Shown here: one piece after another, positions 19,690-30,475 of the stretch
Numbering within the stretch: the first letter of the stretch is position 1
Layout of the letters: every line of letters starts with the position of its first letter
Source of the DNA: Trichobilharzia szidati
Lineage: Eukaryota > Platyhelminthes > Trematoda > Strigeidida > Schistosomatidae
Assembly (NCBI GenBank): GCA_944472155.2
Contig: OX235277.1
Coordinates: 40,812,758 to 40,876,757, forward strand
Reading direction: 5' to 3'
Length of the DNA: 64,000 bases
Translations under genes and position numbers: made by a program
The notes under the pieces: model-generated
Databases searched by the model: none
What the model was told of the DNA's origin: nothing
What the model saw: only the letters and a program-made list of their open reading frames with translations

Positions 19690-20720
19690 ATTATCTTCTC
19701 TTTAAAGGAACTCCTCCATATCATCCTCCAATGCCGAACTCCATTTCGACTCAGCTTCCACTTAAGCGCTTGTCGCGTGATGACATTCAATGGTTCCTTC
19801 AGTGTGTTTCCAATCCATCTCCATTCCTGTCGACATATTTACTGAAGGAAAGATTCTTGGTTCGTTCGCTGCTAAAGTTCGTTGTCAGTAATCCTTTCTA
19901 ACAAGCCATCTGATTTTCATTATGGATCCAGTCTTTGGTGGTGATGCTCCAAGTTTCCGATCCATATAGAATCAGTAACTTAAGATTTATGTTGAAAATC
20001 GGAATTTCGTTCTTTATGCTGATTGCTGTAGATTTCCAAATTGATTTCAGAGTACTGAAAGTCTATCCTGCTATTCCTAACCCAACTAGCTTTGACATCC
20101 ATATTCTCGTTGCCTGTGTAAAGACAGAAGACAAGGGCTAGGCAACGGACCGTTTACTGAGGAAATCAAGAGATATTTATATATTTTTATGTACATTAAT
20201 ATTCGTTATTGCTAGAAGAGAAACAGCGTCTTCTGATTGGTTGTTTTCTCACTGGAAGTTATTCTGTCATCTGTTTGTGGCCATTTCTTTGAAGGTCAGA
20301 CCATATATCTGCAAATCGTATCCACCCACGCAAAGTCTGCTGTGATTGGTTGTTTAGTTAGTCCTTGTTCTTGTTTTTTCTCAGGCAGACAGCTCTCACC
20401 ACACCTGTAGTTCAAACGATGCTGCCTGGCCGGGTAAGTAACAGGAAGTGACCTCCCTCAAATTTTCATCCTTGATAATGATTGGTGCCCTCTTTTGTTG
20501 GTTAGATATCATCATCACCTCAGTCTTCTCTATGCTCATTTATGCAAGTCTTGTCCTTGCTGCCTCTTCTGTCAACTTGTTGGTTTTCCCTTGTATCTGC
20601 AGATCTTTGAGTTTGTGCGACATTAAACAAAAATCATCCGCGAAGTCCAGAACGCCTAGAGTATTTTTTTCAGTTCAACAACTGGCCACTTTCTCATTCC
20701 CCACAGTCTGCCCCATACCC
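19690..20720 (-). mobile_element. RTE-like LINE C-terminal part, split by a solo LTR
   Basis: The reverse complement matches the RTE C-terminal coding region: the YLGSI block, then KARI..AR, then 'gattttcaacataaat' for the IFN motif. The copy is interrupted at 20113 by a 287-bp LTR and resumes at 20404 with the next codons, so the two halves are one insertion. Stops are frequent. Confidence 0.7.
20113..20407. mobile_element. Solo LTR with CCTG target duplication
   Basis: The insert 20117-20403 begins TG (tgtaaagacagaag) and ends CA (ctctcaccaca). It is flanked by CCTG on both sides (20113-20116, 20404-20407) and splits an RTE copy cleanly. A related copy lies at 38012-38373. TG...CA ends and a 4-bp duplication fit an LTR retrotransposon. 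No internal region was found. Confidence 0.7.
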
Positions 20721-20889
20721 TTAAGTAAGGTATTGAGCTCAATCTCGGATCGGGTCATTTCGAATTTTATCAAAGTGGTGTTAAGTTTGCAAAGTTGTTT
20801 TAAACTACACAGATTCAAACTTTATGGACTATCCATTTTGCCCTCACCATAACTTATCACGTGAGGAGAAAATAAAAGTTTGTGGGCAT

Positions 20890-21125
20890 TCGTGAAACTT
20901 TTTTTGATAAAGTCTCACAGTACTGTGATACAGTATTATTTATTGATGACGACGTTTCGAGCACAATTTATTCCTGCTCATAATCATTTCAAGGCACTAC
21001 TCACACAACTTCCTTGCTTCGTTTACATAATATAATAAATATTACTGTAAAACACCGTGAGACTTTATCAAAATAAGTTTTACCCACAAAGGAATTATAC
21101 TTTACCACAACAGTGCACAGGTTCT
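20890..21125 (-). mobile_element. PLE 3' tail
   Basis: The reverse of the terminal block: 'attgatgacgacgtttcgag', 'cctgctcataatcatttc', and 'tatactttaccacaacagtg'. It stops about 140 bp before the ATPase exon at 21264. Confidence 0.65.
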
Positions 21126-21263
21126 ATTCTTATATTCGTGGAACTGACTGCAAAGAAAAGCGTGGACTGAGTACAGTAGACAATGTGCCACTCAGAATGA
21201 TCAAAATAGTCTTAACCCCCAACAGTGAATCAATAAAACAAATCGATAATAGTTATGACTAAC

Positions 21264-21538
21264 CTGAACTGGGTAATTGCATAATCAGAGGCTCTTGCCG
21301 CTTCACGACCTTCTTTCCCATAAACTCCAACACCAATATTAGCCTGTAATATCATAGCCACATCATTGCCACCATCTCCGATAGCAGCTGTCACTGGTTT
21401 AACACCCTGACGTGTATATTTAGCCAAGCCAATTTGAACTAATTTGACTATAGATGCCTTTTGCAGCGGTGTCATACGACAGCATAATACAGTTGTAACT
21501 CTCATACATAAATCAAGAAACGCTGTACGTACTGATGG
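21264..21538 (-). CDS. P4-ATPase exon: hinge of the P domain
   Basis: A 275-nt exon with acceptor ttttcag (AG at 21540-21539) and donor GTTAGT from 21263. It enters in phase 0 and leaves in phase 2. It encodes PSVRTAFLDLCMRVTTVLCC, RMTPLQKASIVKLVQ, then the magnesium-coordinating IGDGGNDVAMI and GVGVYGKEGREAARASDYAI. P4-ATPases usually have GDGAND, so the Gly at the fourth position is a mild deviation. The RASDYAI..F motif leads into membrane segment 5 in the next exon. Confidence 0.95.
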
Positions 21539-21837
21539 CTGAAAAGTAAAACAGAAATAGAAAATAAAACATTAAGTAACACAGGAAACTTTTATATTTT
21601 TTCTAATCATTAGATTAAATTGCAGGGCTGCTCGAGCTTTTATTAACGTGGTAACCATAAATGTCGCCTGTCTATGCCAACAACGTATACAACAGCTACC
21701 TGGTATCTCAGCCAGCTACTTAAGCGATAACACACAAATAAGTAGAGTGGAGGGTACATTTACGAAAGAAACCAAAGAATGCATACATGGGCCAATAACG
21801 AGGATGTTAGAAAGACAAATGCATTGTTAGACTACAG

Positions 21838-21977
21838 ATTGATATAAGTCAGAGAACCATTGAAAACCAAGGAGTATTGAACCGTGCTCTTTCGTCCTAG
21901 TTTAGGACTCTTCAGCAATAAATGCCCACGAGGTTTCGAACCTGAGCCCTTCGGGTTACAAGACAAGCTCGTAAATT
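21838..21977 (-). repeat. Family A repeat with unmutated ribozyme core
   Basis: A short copy comprising tail, ribozyme segment and tRNA B-box side ('gtttcgaacctgagccc'). Confidence 0.7.
21871..21920 (-). ncRNA. Hammerhead segment, core intact, helix III broken
   Basis: Minus strand: TATTG (21920-21916), core CTGAAGA (21915-21909), helix II GTCC/GGAC with loop TAAACTA, GAA, then a disturbed helix III (AGAGCACGGT), then CAATA (21879-21875 region) complementary to TATTG. C3 is retained, but helix III can no longer pair well. Confidence 0.55.
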
Positions 21978-21984
21978 TTGATTG

Positions 21985-22370
21985 GACACTAGTCAGTAAC
22001 TAGTGTAATGTGTGCGTCTAGTCTTTTGTTTGGTACAGACTGAATTCCATCAGTCAAGTTTTGCAATGTGGCCACAATCACACAGTGGACTTGGAAATGT
22101 TGATAAAAGAGGGTTGAAGATAATCGGCCACAGGAAGCCTTGGATCTAGATTTCGTGCTAGTTGGCACTCACCAGTCAGAAAGGCGCATGTGAAATCATC
22201 AAGGAACTCATATCCCTTCTGAGATTTGAACTTGACTGATTCAAACCTCAGAAAGGACATGAGTTTCATGATGGTTGCGGATATGCCATTCTGACTGATG
22301 AGTGGCACCTAGTACGAAATCTAGGTCAGGTGGGGCTTACTGCCCATTATCTCCAACCATGTTGTAAGCT
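21985..22370. repeat. Family C repeats, inverted pair
   Basis: A minus-strand copy (21985-22235) with head 'gacactagtcagtaactagt' and ribozyme segment 'gctagttggcactcaccagt' is followed immediately by a plus-strand copy (22236-22370) with CTGATGA at 22295-22301, helix II GTG/TAC, GAA, and ATCTAGGT as helix III. Helix I does not pair in either. Confidence 0.65.
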
Positions 22371-22429
22371 CGCAGACTACTCAGACACTGGAAAGCGATG
22401 TAAAGTTTCATGAATTTTGACTTCTATCA

Positions 22430-22770
22430 ACTCGTGATTTTAGCACGATCATCAGCCAACGTTATCGGCGAGAATCCGTCCTCACTCCTGACCTGGTGAT
22501 GAACCACACTTGTTACGACTACTCTCCTGAGCTTCGGGCAAGTTTGTCCTGTAGCTATTAACCAGTCCTAAAATCAAAAATTAGTAGAAGTGACAATTCA
22601 TGGGCGGTTAAACTCGGTCGCAGTGGCTGAATGGTCTACAAGCTCGACTTGTAACCGAAATGTCCTGAGTGCTTACTGCAGATTAGTCCCAAACTAGAAA
22701 AAAACAGCTGTCTAATTCTCCCTGGCTTGCAAATGTCCTCTTACTGATATCAATCTGTGGTCAAACTTGG
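22430..22770. repeat. Family A repeats, inverted pair (decayed)
   Basis: A minus-strand head (22430-22570, 'ggcgagaatccgtcctcact') and a plus-strand tRNA/ribozyme part (22600-22770, 'cagtggctgaatggtctaca', 'cccaaactag', 'acagctgtctaattctccct'). The GAAA box is mutated. Confidence 0.6.
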
Positions 22771-22899
22771 AACACACCGAATCTTCACAGACTAACTCTT
22801 GACAAATGAATCCATTAACTGTCTGTCAAGCTATTTATGAGGCAGCTAACTGCTTCATGATTTAGACAAGCTATCGATCCACAAATCAAAAACACTGTG

Positions 22900-23110
22900 C
22901 CTAATGTAAGTGTAGAATTTATACAGTGTGGTAGAATATAACTCCATATTTGTTAAGTTTATTCGATACAATACACAATGATTAAAGAGTGCAATAATAA
23001 CTGGATAACTTTTGTACCCTAATTTATTACTCCTAATCTTATCAAGGTATTGACATAACCCCATAGTTTGCTTCACATACTTTAAACCCTTCCAATTTTT
23101 TATAGTGCAA
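22900..23110 (-). mobile_element. Old PLE 3' tail
   Basis: In reverse, 'tatggagttatattctacca' and a preceding AT-rich region match PLE tails at reduced similarity. Confidence 0.4.
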
Positions 23111-23154
23111 GTTTTTATACTTATTCGGGATTGGTGTTATACCATCCATTAATA

Positions 23155-24600
23155 TAGGTGTAAAACTTGGGCATTGTGGTAGTATAGTAATTCCATATTA
23201 GTTTGTTTATTAGATATATCACACAGTGAAACAGTCTTATTTACTGGATGACGTTTCGAACAAAATTTATTGTTCATAATCATATCAACTGTAATCACAC
23301 GACTTTGAAACCTGAGTTTTATAGTCTTCTTTGTCCTCTCCAGTTTGTCGTCGTTGGAGTAGTAGAATTTTCCAGATGTATGGGACAAGTGTTGAATGAT
23401 TCCTATTACACGTGTTTGCAGTTGATTCGGTGAATAAAGCTTCCTTGATCAATCTCTCCCTCCAATCTGTGATATTAGATTTTAAAACTGTCATCTTGTA
23501 CCATCCTACTGCATGGTTGTGTGTAATTGCATTTAGTCACTGCTATGACTGAACTATTCTCTAGATTTCTTATCTTATCCGGGTCAACTAATCGAGATTT
23601 TGAGAGATTTTTATGGTCGGCTAGTCTGACTGCCCCTGTTCTACTACTTTGACCTATGTATTTGACCTGACAATAATTGTAGGCAGGTTATTAGATAAAC
23701 TAAATTGTTTTGTTTTAAAGGCTCCACACGCAGGATCCTTTAACCGACAAAGTTTGTTTCTAATTGAGTTTGTTGGCTGTTTGAATGCCCGCGACTTTTA
23801 TTCCTGCCTTCTTAAGAATTCTGTGTAGGGTTTCCGAGGTTCCTTCCTTGTATGGAATTACTACTGATGATTTATATTCCTTGTTGTTGGTGTTGTCGTC
23901 ATTATTAATATCATTAATTAATTTATTTTTACATTTTCCTACATACTTTTGGACCAATTTCTCAAGGTAATTATTAAGTTTCGAGGCTTCTGTTATATGC
24001 TTCACTTCCTGTCTTAGATTTTCCTTGGTACTACTTAGTTTTTGTGCTCTGTCACTTAAACATTACACCAATCCTATTTTTACTGACATAGGATGGGGTG
24101 ATCGGAAGTGCAAATATCTATTTGAGTGTGTGGGTTTCCTGTAAACAATAGTGTTCAAGTTCCCATCTTCTTCACTTTTTACGTTGCAATCTACCATTGG
24201 GAGCTCCCCTTCCTGATTTTCCAATTCATAAGTGAATTGAATTGCTTCAACCTTCGAGTTAATGTGTTCGAGAAACCTATCTATATCCTGTATTCTAAGT
24301 ACAGTGAATGCGTCATCTACATACCTCCACCATACTTCTGGGGTGGGGGTGAACATTTCAGTTGCTATGCTTTCCCACCTATCCATGAATATATCTGCTA
24401 CAACTGGGGATATTGGTGATCCCATGGCAACTCCCTCAGTTTGTTTGTTTATTTTCCCTTGGAATTTAAATACTGTGGAAGTCAGGCATAGCTGCACTCC
24501 CAGCATTATGTCCTCAAGTGGCACTTTCGTTGTAAGTTCGAGTTCTTGGTCAGAAATGAGTTCGTTTCTGACTGCCTCTATAGCCATAGTTATTGGTTTA
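23155..24600 (-). mobile_element. Penelope-like element, RT to 3' tail
   Basis: The minus-strand frame 24587-24063 encodes the RT core: TEGVAMGSPISPVVADIFM (motif B), then WWRYVDDAFTVL with the YVDD catalytic box, then VDCNVKSEEDG and NTIVYRKPTHSNRYLHF. The next frame (24005-23760) has KEYKSSVVIPYKEGTSETLH, which leads into the endonuclease. The GIY-YIG part is broken by stops (about 23700-23520). A final frame (23494-23285) reads WRERLIKEALFTESTANTCN, and the tail ends near 23155 ('acttgggcattgtgg'). It is truncated before RT motif A. Confidence 0.85.
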
Positions 24601-25080
24601 AGTGTATATAAACGCTACATATTTAGATAATTCATAAGTGGGTGAATTTCTAAAATCAACTATAGTTCTAATAGGGTATCCTGACTTATGAACTTTAACA
24701 ACACCATACATCCTACTAAGGTTATTATATCATTCATATTATTCGTATATGAGACTGATTTGATGAACAGAGATTACGTGGTTAACCATTCTCTCTCTCC
24801 ATTAACTATATAGCTTCTTAGTTCGATAACCTTATCTAATTGTTTGATTACATGCAAGTGAATATATTGCGATGACTGAGGTTCTTCTAGATTATGTAGC
24901 TTAGCAGGATTAATTATTCTAGATCTAGTCAAATTTCTATGTTCAGATAATTAAACTGACCCCGATCTACTAGTGTGACTGACCTATGTAAATGATTTCA
25001 TTTATAGTTATTACATGGTATTTAGTAAATTATATTACTTTTCTTAACTGGATCTATTAAGTCCTTAAGCAGATGAAAAA
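24601..25080 (-). mobile_element. Second, decayed PLE copy
   Basis: In reverse, 24900-25000 resembles the endonuclease segment ('gacctatgtaaatgatttca', 'tctatgttcagataattaaa'). Frames are destroyed. Confidence 0.4.
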
Positions 25081-25095
25081 TTTATTTCTGAATGA

Positions 25096-25452
25096 GTTAC
25101 AGGATTTCATCATGAGCTGACATCAGTTAGAGAACCATTGGAAAACGACCAGGGAGTACTCCAAAGCTGTTTCGTCCTAGTTTAGGACTCTTCACTAGTA
25201 CGTGCTCACCGCCAGGGTTCGAACACAGGACTTTCTGCCTACAAGGCGAGCTCGTATACCATTAAGCCACTGGGACCCGCCAATCCAATGGCCAGTCCAT
25301 GAATTCTAACTTCTGCCAATTCACGATATAGCGAAACCGCTAGCCAATGTCTTCGGCGAGTATTTGTCCTCACACCCGACGTGCTGCACCCTACTGATCA
25401 CGACTTCTCACTAGAACTCCAAGTAACTACCCACCTGATTAGTTGGCCCGAA
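25096..25452 (-). repeat. Family A hammerhead repeat, near full length
   Basis: Tail, ribozyme segment, tRNA-like part and the long head are all present in reverse order. The core reads TAG-TGAAGA, so C3 is lost. Confidence 0.8.
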
Positions 25453-25760
25453 TAAGATAATAAATCTAGAGACTGGTTCAGCTATAGCAAGCATTATATG
25501 CAATTACACACAACCAGGCAATATAATGGTATATGGTGACAGTTTCAAAGCCTAATGTAACAGCAGGGTGGAGGGAGAGATTGACAACAGAAGCTTTATT
25601 CATCGAATCAACTGACAGGGAATACGTGTAATAGGAATGATTCAACACCTGTCCAGCCAGATATCTAGAAAATTCTATTACGCCCACGAAGACAAATAGG
25701 AGAGAACAAAGAAGACCATAAAATTGATGTGAATACGAACAGTAACAAATTATGTTCGAA
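25453..25760 (+). mobile_element. PLE endonuclease and C-terminal fragment
   Basis: 'taaatctagagactggttca' through a WRERLTTEALFIEST translation, then 'ataggaatgattcaacacc'. It runs into the assembly gap. Confidence 0.55.
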
Positions 25761-26258
25761 NNNNNNNNNNNNNNNNNNNNNNNNNNNNNNNNNNNNNNNN
25801 NNNNNNNNNNNNNNNNNNNNNNNNNNNNNNNNNNNNNNNNNNNNNNNNNNNNNNNNNNNNNNNNNNNNNNNNNNNNNNNNNNNNNNNNNNNNNNNNNNNN
25901 NNNNNNNNNNNNNNNNNNNNNNNNNNNNNNNNNNNNNNNNNNNNNNNNNNNNNNNNNNNNNNNNNNNNNNNNNNNNNNNNNNNNNNNNNNNNNNNNNNNN
26001 NNNNNNNNNNNNNNNNNNNNNNNNNNNNNNNNNNNNNNNNNNNNNNNNNNNNNNNNNNNNNNNNNNNNNNNNNNNNNNNNNNNNNNNNNNNNNNNNNNNN
26101 NNNNNNNNNNNNNNNNNNNNNNNNNNNNNNNNNNNNNNNNNNNNNNNNNNNNNNNNNNNNNNNNNNNNNNNNNNNNNNNNNNNNNNNNNNNNNNNNNNNN
26201 NNNNNNNNNNNNNNNNNNNNNNNNNNNNNNNNNNNNNNNNNNNNNNNNNNNNNNNNNN
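25761..26258. other. Assembly gap (498 N)
   Basis: An unbroken N run, the same length as the first gap and again flanked by PLE sequence. Confidence 0.99.
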
Positions 26259-26279
26259 GTCTACATCATAACTCAGCAT

Positions 26280-26630
26280 TAAACGGATTAAACATTCTAA
26301 GAACGTTATATTCTCAACTATCCATAAATATGTTTGCTAATAATGAGCATATTAGTGATCCCATTTGCCCCAACCCCCATTTGTTTCTTTGTTTGTATTT
26401 TTTATTTTGAAATTTGAATATAGTGGTTGTTAGGCATGATTGTACATCTAAGATTTTTTCATTAACCGAGAGTTTGGTCCGATTTGTGAGCTGAGGACAA
26501 AAGTCCAGTTCATTCCTGAATGCATCCAGAGCTGTATTATTTGGGATATTAGTGCACAGACTGTTTATATAAGAACCTATCATTTTTTCATTTGAATTTC
26601 CTCTAAGCCTTTGTACACTAAATAAACTGT
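26280..26630 (-). mobile_element. PLE RT fragment
   Basis: The frame 26583-26314 reads MIGSYINSLCTNIPNNTAL, then DVQSCLTTTIFKFQNKKYKQ and a damaged motif B ending LLANIFMDS. This is the RT region just upstream of and including motif B. Confidence 0.7.
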
Positions 26631-26646
26631 TTACAAAGATTACAAG

Positions 26647-26940
26647 ATTGGCTAGCGGTTGCGCTATGTCGTGAATTGGAAGAAGTTAGAATTCATGGAC
26701 TGGCCATTGGATTGGCGAGTTACAGTGGTTGAATGGTCTACGACCTCGCTCGTCTTGCAACCAGAAGGTCCTGAGTTCGGACTATGGTAGTGGGTGCGTA
26801 CTGTGAAGAGTCCGAAACTAGGCTGACGAAACAGCTGCCTGTCAGCACTCCCAGGTTTTCCAATGGTTCTCTAACCAATGTCAGCTCATGATGAAATCCT
26901 GTAACCAATCAATCAAATCCCTACAAACCAACACTTGAAT
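26647..26940 (+). repeat. Family A hammerhead repeat
   Basis: It has a partial head, tRNA-like part, ribozyme segment with C3 deleted (GTACTG-TGAAGAG) and the complete tail ending 'ccctacaaaccaacacttga'. Confidence 0.8.
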
Positions 26941-26999
26941 AGAAATATTTATTTAGCGTCTTCCAGAAAAATTGAATGCTCCTTACAACTTCATTAAAA

Positions 27000-27480
27000 A
27001 TGTCTAGATCTGAACCAAACTATCAGCAACAAACCATCCTCAGAAAGCACAAGAATAGCCATCCTTTAATATACTTAGAATGTTTTTGAAAGAATGTTTA
27101 ATAAAACCATTCAGAATAGATATAGCCCGTAAAGTAACACGGTCACTTCATTCAATACTATGCAGACCAAAAGAGCCCCCCACCGCCACCCAACGGCGAA
27201 AGAAGACAAAATTAACACCATCTACAAAACAGATCACATTTAATTGTGATAACCACATTATTGGTCAGAAAGTGAGTCCTCTTCACCTGCAAATCTAATG
27301 AAATAAACTAGCTGTCGAAAGACACGACATGTATTCTTTCATATCAATGCATGTAGGCAACTATGCACAGTAATTTTAAACAGATGAAACACCAGAAATT
27401 CCAAGTAATTCTTAGAAGCCTGTCACTCAGACAAATCAGAGATTAACAGATACATTACTATGGATCACATTTACTGACTG
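27000..27480 (+). mobile_element. PLE fragment (third lineage)
   Basis: The frame 27080-27298 reads IARKVTRSLHSILCRPKEPP, then ITFNCDNHIIGQK, a degraded GIY-YIG core. The downstream broken frame gives KRHDMYSFISMHVGNYAQ. It is homologous to 61270-62200. Confidence 0.6.
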
Positions 27481-27774
27481 ATAAAGAGTACACCACATGA
27501 TGAAAAAATAAAGTCAAATTCAAAGTGGATAACAAACGATCAATACCAGCGTAAATTAACAATTATTTCACACTACAGTTTGCATTGAAGATATACAGAA
27601 GGATAAACAGTGAAAGGCTGGAGATCAATTGATCCAGCTCAGGGAACGTAGTCAGATCAAGAACTAGTTTTACACTCAAATAATCCTTATTACATGGAAA
27701 TGGGTTGATGAGCAAAAGCTAATGTTATCTTATTGATTATTCTAAGGTACACATCGACTCCAGTTACCAACATC
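27481..27774. other. Unassigned stretch
   Basis: AT-rich. It may be the continuation of the PLE copy before it, but I cannot read it. Confidence 0.3.
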
Positions 27775-28200
27775 AGTTAAAGAAGCATTGGAAATCAGAG
27801 AAGAATAGAGAGTTGTTTCGATCTAGTTTGAGAGTTTTCAAGAACTCACACTCATGACCTTACCAGACATTGAACAATGAACCTTCAGCTTATTGAGTGA
27901 ACAGGTTAATATTCAACCGAACAAGACTTAAAAACTAAACCATCGTTTAGTATTGACATCTTAGAGTACCAGCGGAAAGTCATGGCCAGTAAGGTTGATC
28001 AAACTGAGTATGAAAACAGATACTCATTGATTGGATTAGTTGGCGATGGCAACGCTCTGTAGCGAATAGATGAAAGTTGGAACTCAAGGGTTATTAGATT
28101 CCAACCTAGTGGCGGAATGGACAATGGCCTGGTCACATAATCCGAACGTCTTAAGTTCTACTTTTGGTATTGTCATAGGCATGTACTGCGGTGTATTTTA
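27775..28200. repeat. Family A repeats, inverted pair (decayed)
   Basis: Minus-strand tail and ribozyme remains (27775-27890, 'gttgtttcgatctagtttga'), then plus-strand head and tRNA remains (27960-28180, 'gtggcggaatggacaatggc'). Confidence 0.5.
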
Positions 28201-28324
28201 CTGAGTGTTGATGATGTTCAGCCATAATAACTAGTTAATAAATATATGTGTGTTAACATCTAAAATTTCTTAAGCACCAGTGACAAATAATTATTCAAGA
28301 ATAAAACGGACTCTGATTGTTAAA

Positions 28325-28920
28325 AGCTATTTAATTTTCGTCCTATTTTGGGGATCTTCATCAGTACGCACCCACCACCATAGACAGAAACCAGGGCCTT
28401 CTGTTTACAAGAACAGCGAGCTCTTAGACCATTCAGCTACTGGGAGCCAACCGGACTCAATGGCCATTCCATGAATTTTAGCTTCTGCCAATTCACGACA
28501 TAGCGCGACCACTCAGAACTGTCTTCTTCGATGAGTAACTATCCTCACCTTTAACTTGCTGCATCCTACTGGTCACAGATTCCCACTAGAACCCCAGGTA
28601 ACTAACTGCCTGAATAGGGCCAGTCGCTAGTGAGCATCACCTAAAAATAAACTTGATGCAGAAGTTAGAATTCATGGACTGGCCATTGAATTAGCGGGTC
28701 CCAGTGGCTGAATGGTCTACGAGCTCGCTGGTCTTGTAACCAGAAGGTCCTAGGTTCGGACTATGGTGGTGGGTGTGTACGGCTGAAGGGCCTGAAACTA
28801 GGATGAAACAGGTGGCCGTTGAGCACCCCTAGCTTTTCTAATGGTTTTCCAACTGATGTCAGCTCATGGTGAAATCCTCAAACCAATCAAAGAAAAATTC
28901 CCTACAAAACCAAAACTTGA
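28325..28920. repeat. Family A repeats, head-to-head pair
   Basis: A minus-strand copy (28325-28642; core with C3 changed to A) ends in its head at 'gtgagcatcacc'. A plus-strand copy (28657-28920) starts 14 bp later inside its head. The plus copy keeps C3 (CTGAAGG) but has lost A9. Confidence 0.75.
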
Positions 28921-29224
28921 AAATTTAATTGTGCCAATTACTGGAACTTTAATAGAATCAGGTTGTTCATGAAATAGGAGCTCCCGTCACATTAAGCTTA
29001 TAACAAGCATCTTCTAGATGAATGACACAGAAGGCTGTGAATACTATCTTCATCAACAGATGATGGACTATCCCTCGTTTCCAACTAAAACTGTAGTGAT
29101 GTTATCTAGCTGGTCATTTAGCGTTTTGATGTTGAAATTTCGTCTGTATATTCTTCATTTACTTAACTTCTAGACTAAATTCACGGCGACTGAAGTGAAT
29201 CATCAGTCAGTTAGAGTAGCTTAG
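28921..29224. other. Unassigned stretch
   Basis: No coding or repeat signal recognised. Confidence 0.3.
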
Positions 29225-29445
29225 TTGATAGGTCATCAACCAGATATTCTGATGATGCCATCGCCAGGCATCTCCTTGATACGGGTCATGAGGTGGACGC
29301 CACAAGATCATTCAAAATTACCAATAGGCAAAAGAGTTCAATTATCCTGGAGTTTTCTGAAGCCATCTCCACCAAGTGCCTGAAAACTGATTTATGTGTT
29401 CAGAAAAAAGCGGTTATCAATCCTTCCTTACCCTGGTAACTTGAT
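29225..29445 (+). mobile_element. PLE C-terminal fragment
   Basis: The translation DDAIARHLLDTGHEVDATRS, then FKITNRQKSSIILEFSEAIS, ends in a stop near 29441. It corresponds to the region after the endonuclease EH motif in other PLEs (EHLVNSGHSAPFEKSFKIIY at 51620). Confidence 0.55.
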
Positions 29446-29534
29446 ATTTTCACCCCTCTCTCATTTGAATACGTAATGCCGAAAGTTTCCATTGTGTATG
29501 ATCATTATTGTTCGGAATAGTGTTTAGTGCTACT

Positions 29535-29625
29535 TTTATATATATATATATATAATTATATATATTATTATATATTATTATTATTATAATTATAATTATA
29601 TATATTATATAATATATATAATTAC
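29535..29625. repeat. AT-rich microsatellite
   Basis: Runs of TATATA and TTATTA. Confidence 0.9.
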
Positions 29626-30249
29626 TGTATGCATATATTGATTGGTTTTTGTTTAAAATGAACTTTCTGTTCAAGTATGTTAGAATTGATTCTGGAGATA
29701 TACTTAATAATGTCTTTGGCCTGTAAGCGGCTGATGAGAAGCCGACGAAATAAACACTGATGGTACCATTTTATTCTGCGAAAACTACCGCTGTTGTTCT
29801 TGCTTTATTCAAATTCATTAAGGGGAATAAATGTATGGCATTCATTAAAGTTGGACGCATTCATTGGTTAACAAATAGAAGTCAGTCAACAAGTTGCTCA
29901 TGCACTCGAAAATTTCTAGCATCTAATCATCTCAGGCTAGTCCGACTATAATATCCACCTCAGTGAATTGAGTTGCTGATAACTCCACTGAATTCCACTA
30001 TAATTCTTATGCAAATATTACAATTGACGCTTGATTCAGGAGGTATGAAGGCAATTTCAGAGTAGATTTCTGTGGCTAAAATTATTTGTGGAAAGTGTGT
30101 GGGTCTGTCTGACTTTGACCGATATTGTAACATAATTTGAGCTTTAAACCCACATAATCACACCTTTGATGACACATGGTAGACATTGTAATAACACTTC
30201 GGTGATTAGTCATTCCTCTTTATTTAATTCTTGATATCGCTGTCTTTAG
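29626..30249. other. Unassigned stretch
   Basis: No reliable gene. The open frame 29760-29951 has no recognised features. Confidence 0.3.
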
Positions 30250-30475
30250 TTAATCATGATTGAAACTGGTGATTTTCTCACGCATGTTGGTGTCGTCAAT
30301 CGTGAATGTGAACTGTTTAAATCCAAGTCCTTGATGGGTGATCAGTTTAAAGCACTAATACTTATCTACGGCCTACAACTGCATAAATTTTCTGATATCG
30401 GAGTAGGGTTGCTGAACCTTTTGGAACAAAATCTGACTGTTGCTCTAAATAACATATCCGTTAAGTATCAATGAC
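30250..30475 (+). mobile_element. LTR-retrotransposon Gag-like remnant
   Basis: A 72-codon frame (30256-30474) contains VVNRECELFKSKSL, then GDQFKALILIYGLQLHKFSD, then LLNLLEQNLTVAL. This resembles the capsid-region helices of schistosome Gypsy-like elements as I remember them ('DQFK.LIFI.GLQ', 'LL..LEQ'). There are no flanking LTRs and no protease or RT region. It is a short fragment. Confidence 0.5.

Larger units (their letters stand above)
15299..21263 (-). other. ATPase intron, 6.0 kb
   Basis: It lies between the GDGGND exon and the segment 5-6 exon, with donor GTTAGT (from 21263) and acceptor ...atatag (15299). It holds family E, C, B and A repeats, PLE tails, a LINE RT fragment, and an RTE copy split by a solo LTR. 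Confidence 0.85.

Noticed and set aside
20448..20852. 134-codon plus-strand frame
   Set aside because: It is the antisense of an RTE C-terminal region plus unrelated flank; the coding match is on the minus strand.
24126..24630. Two plus-strand frames over the PLE RT at 24 kb
   Set aside because: They are shadows of the minus-strand RT frame, which carries the YVDD and GVAMGSP motifs.
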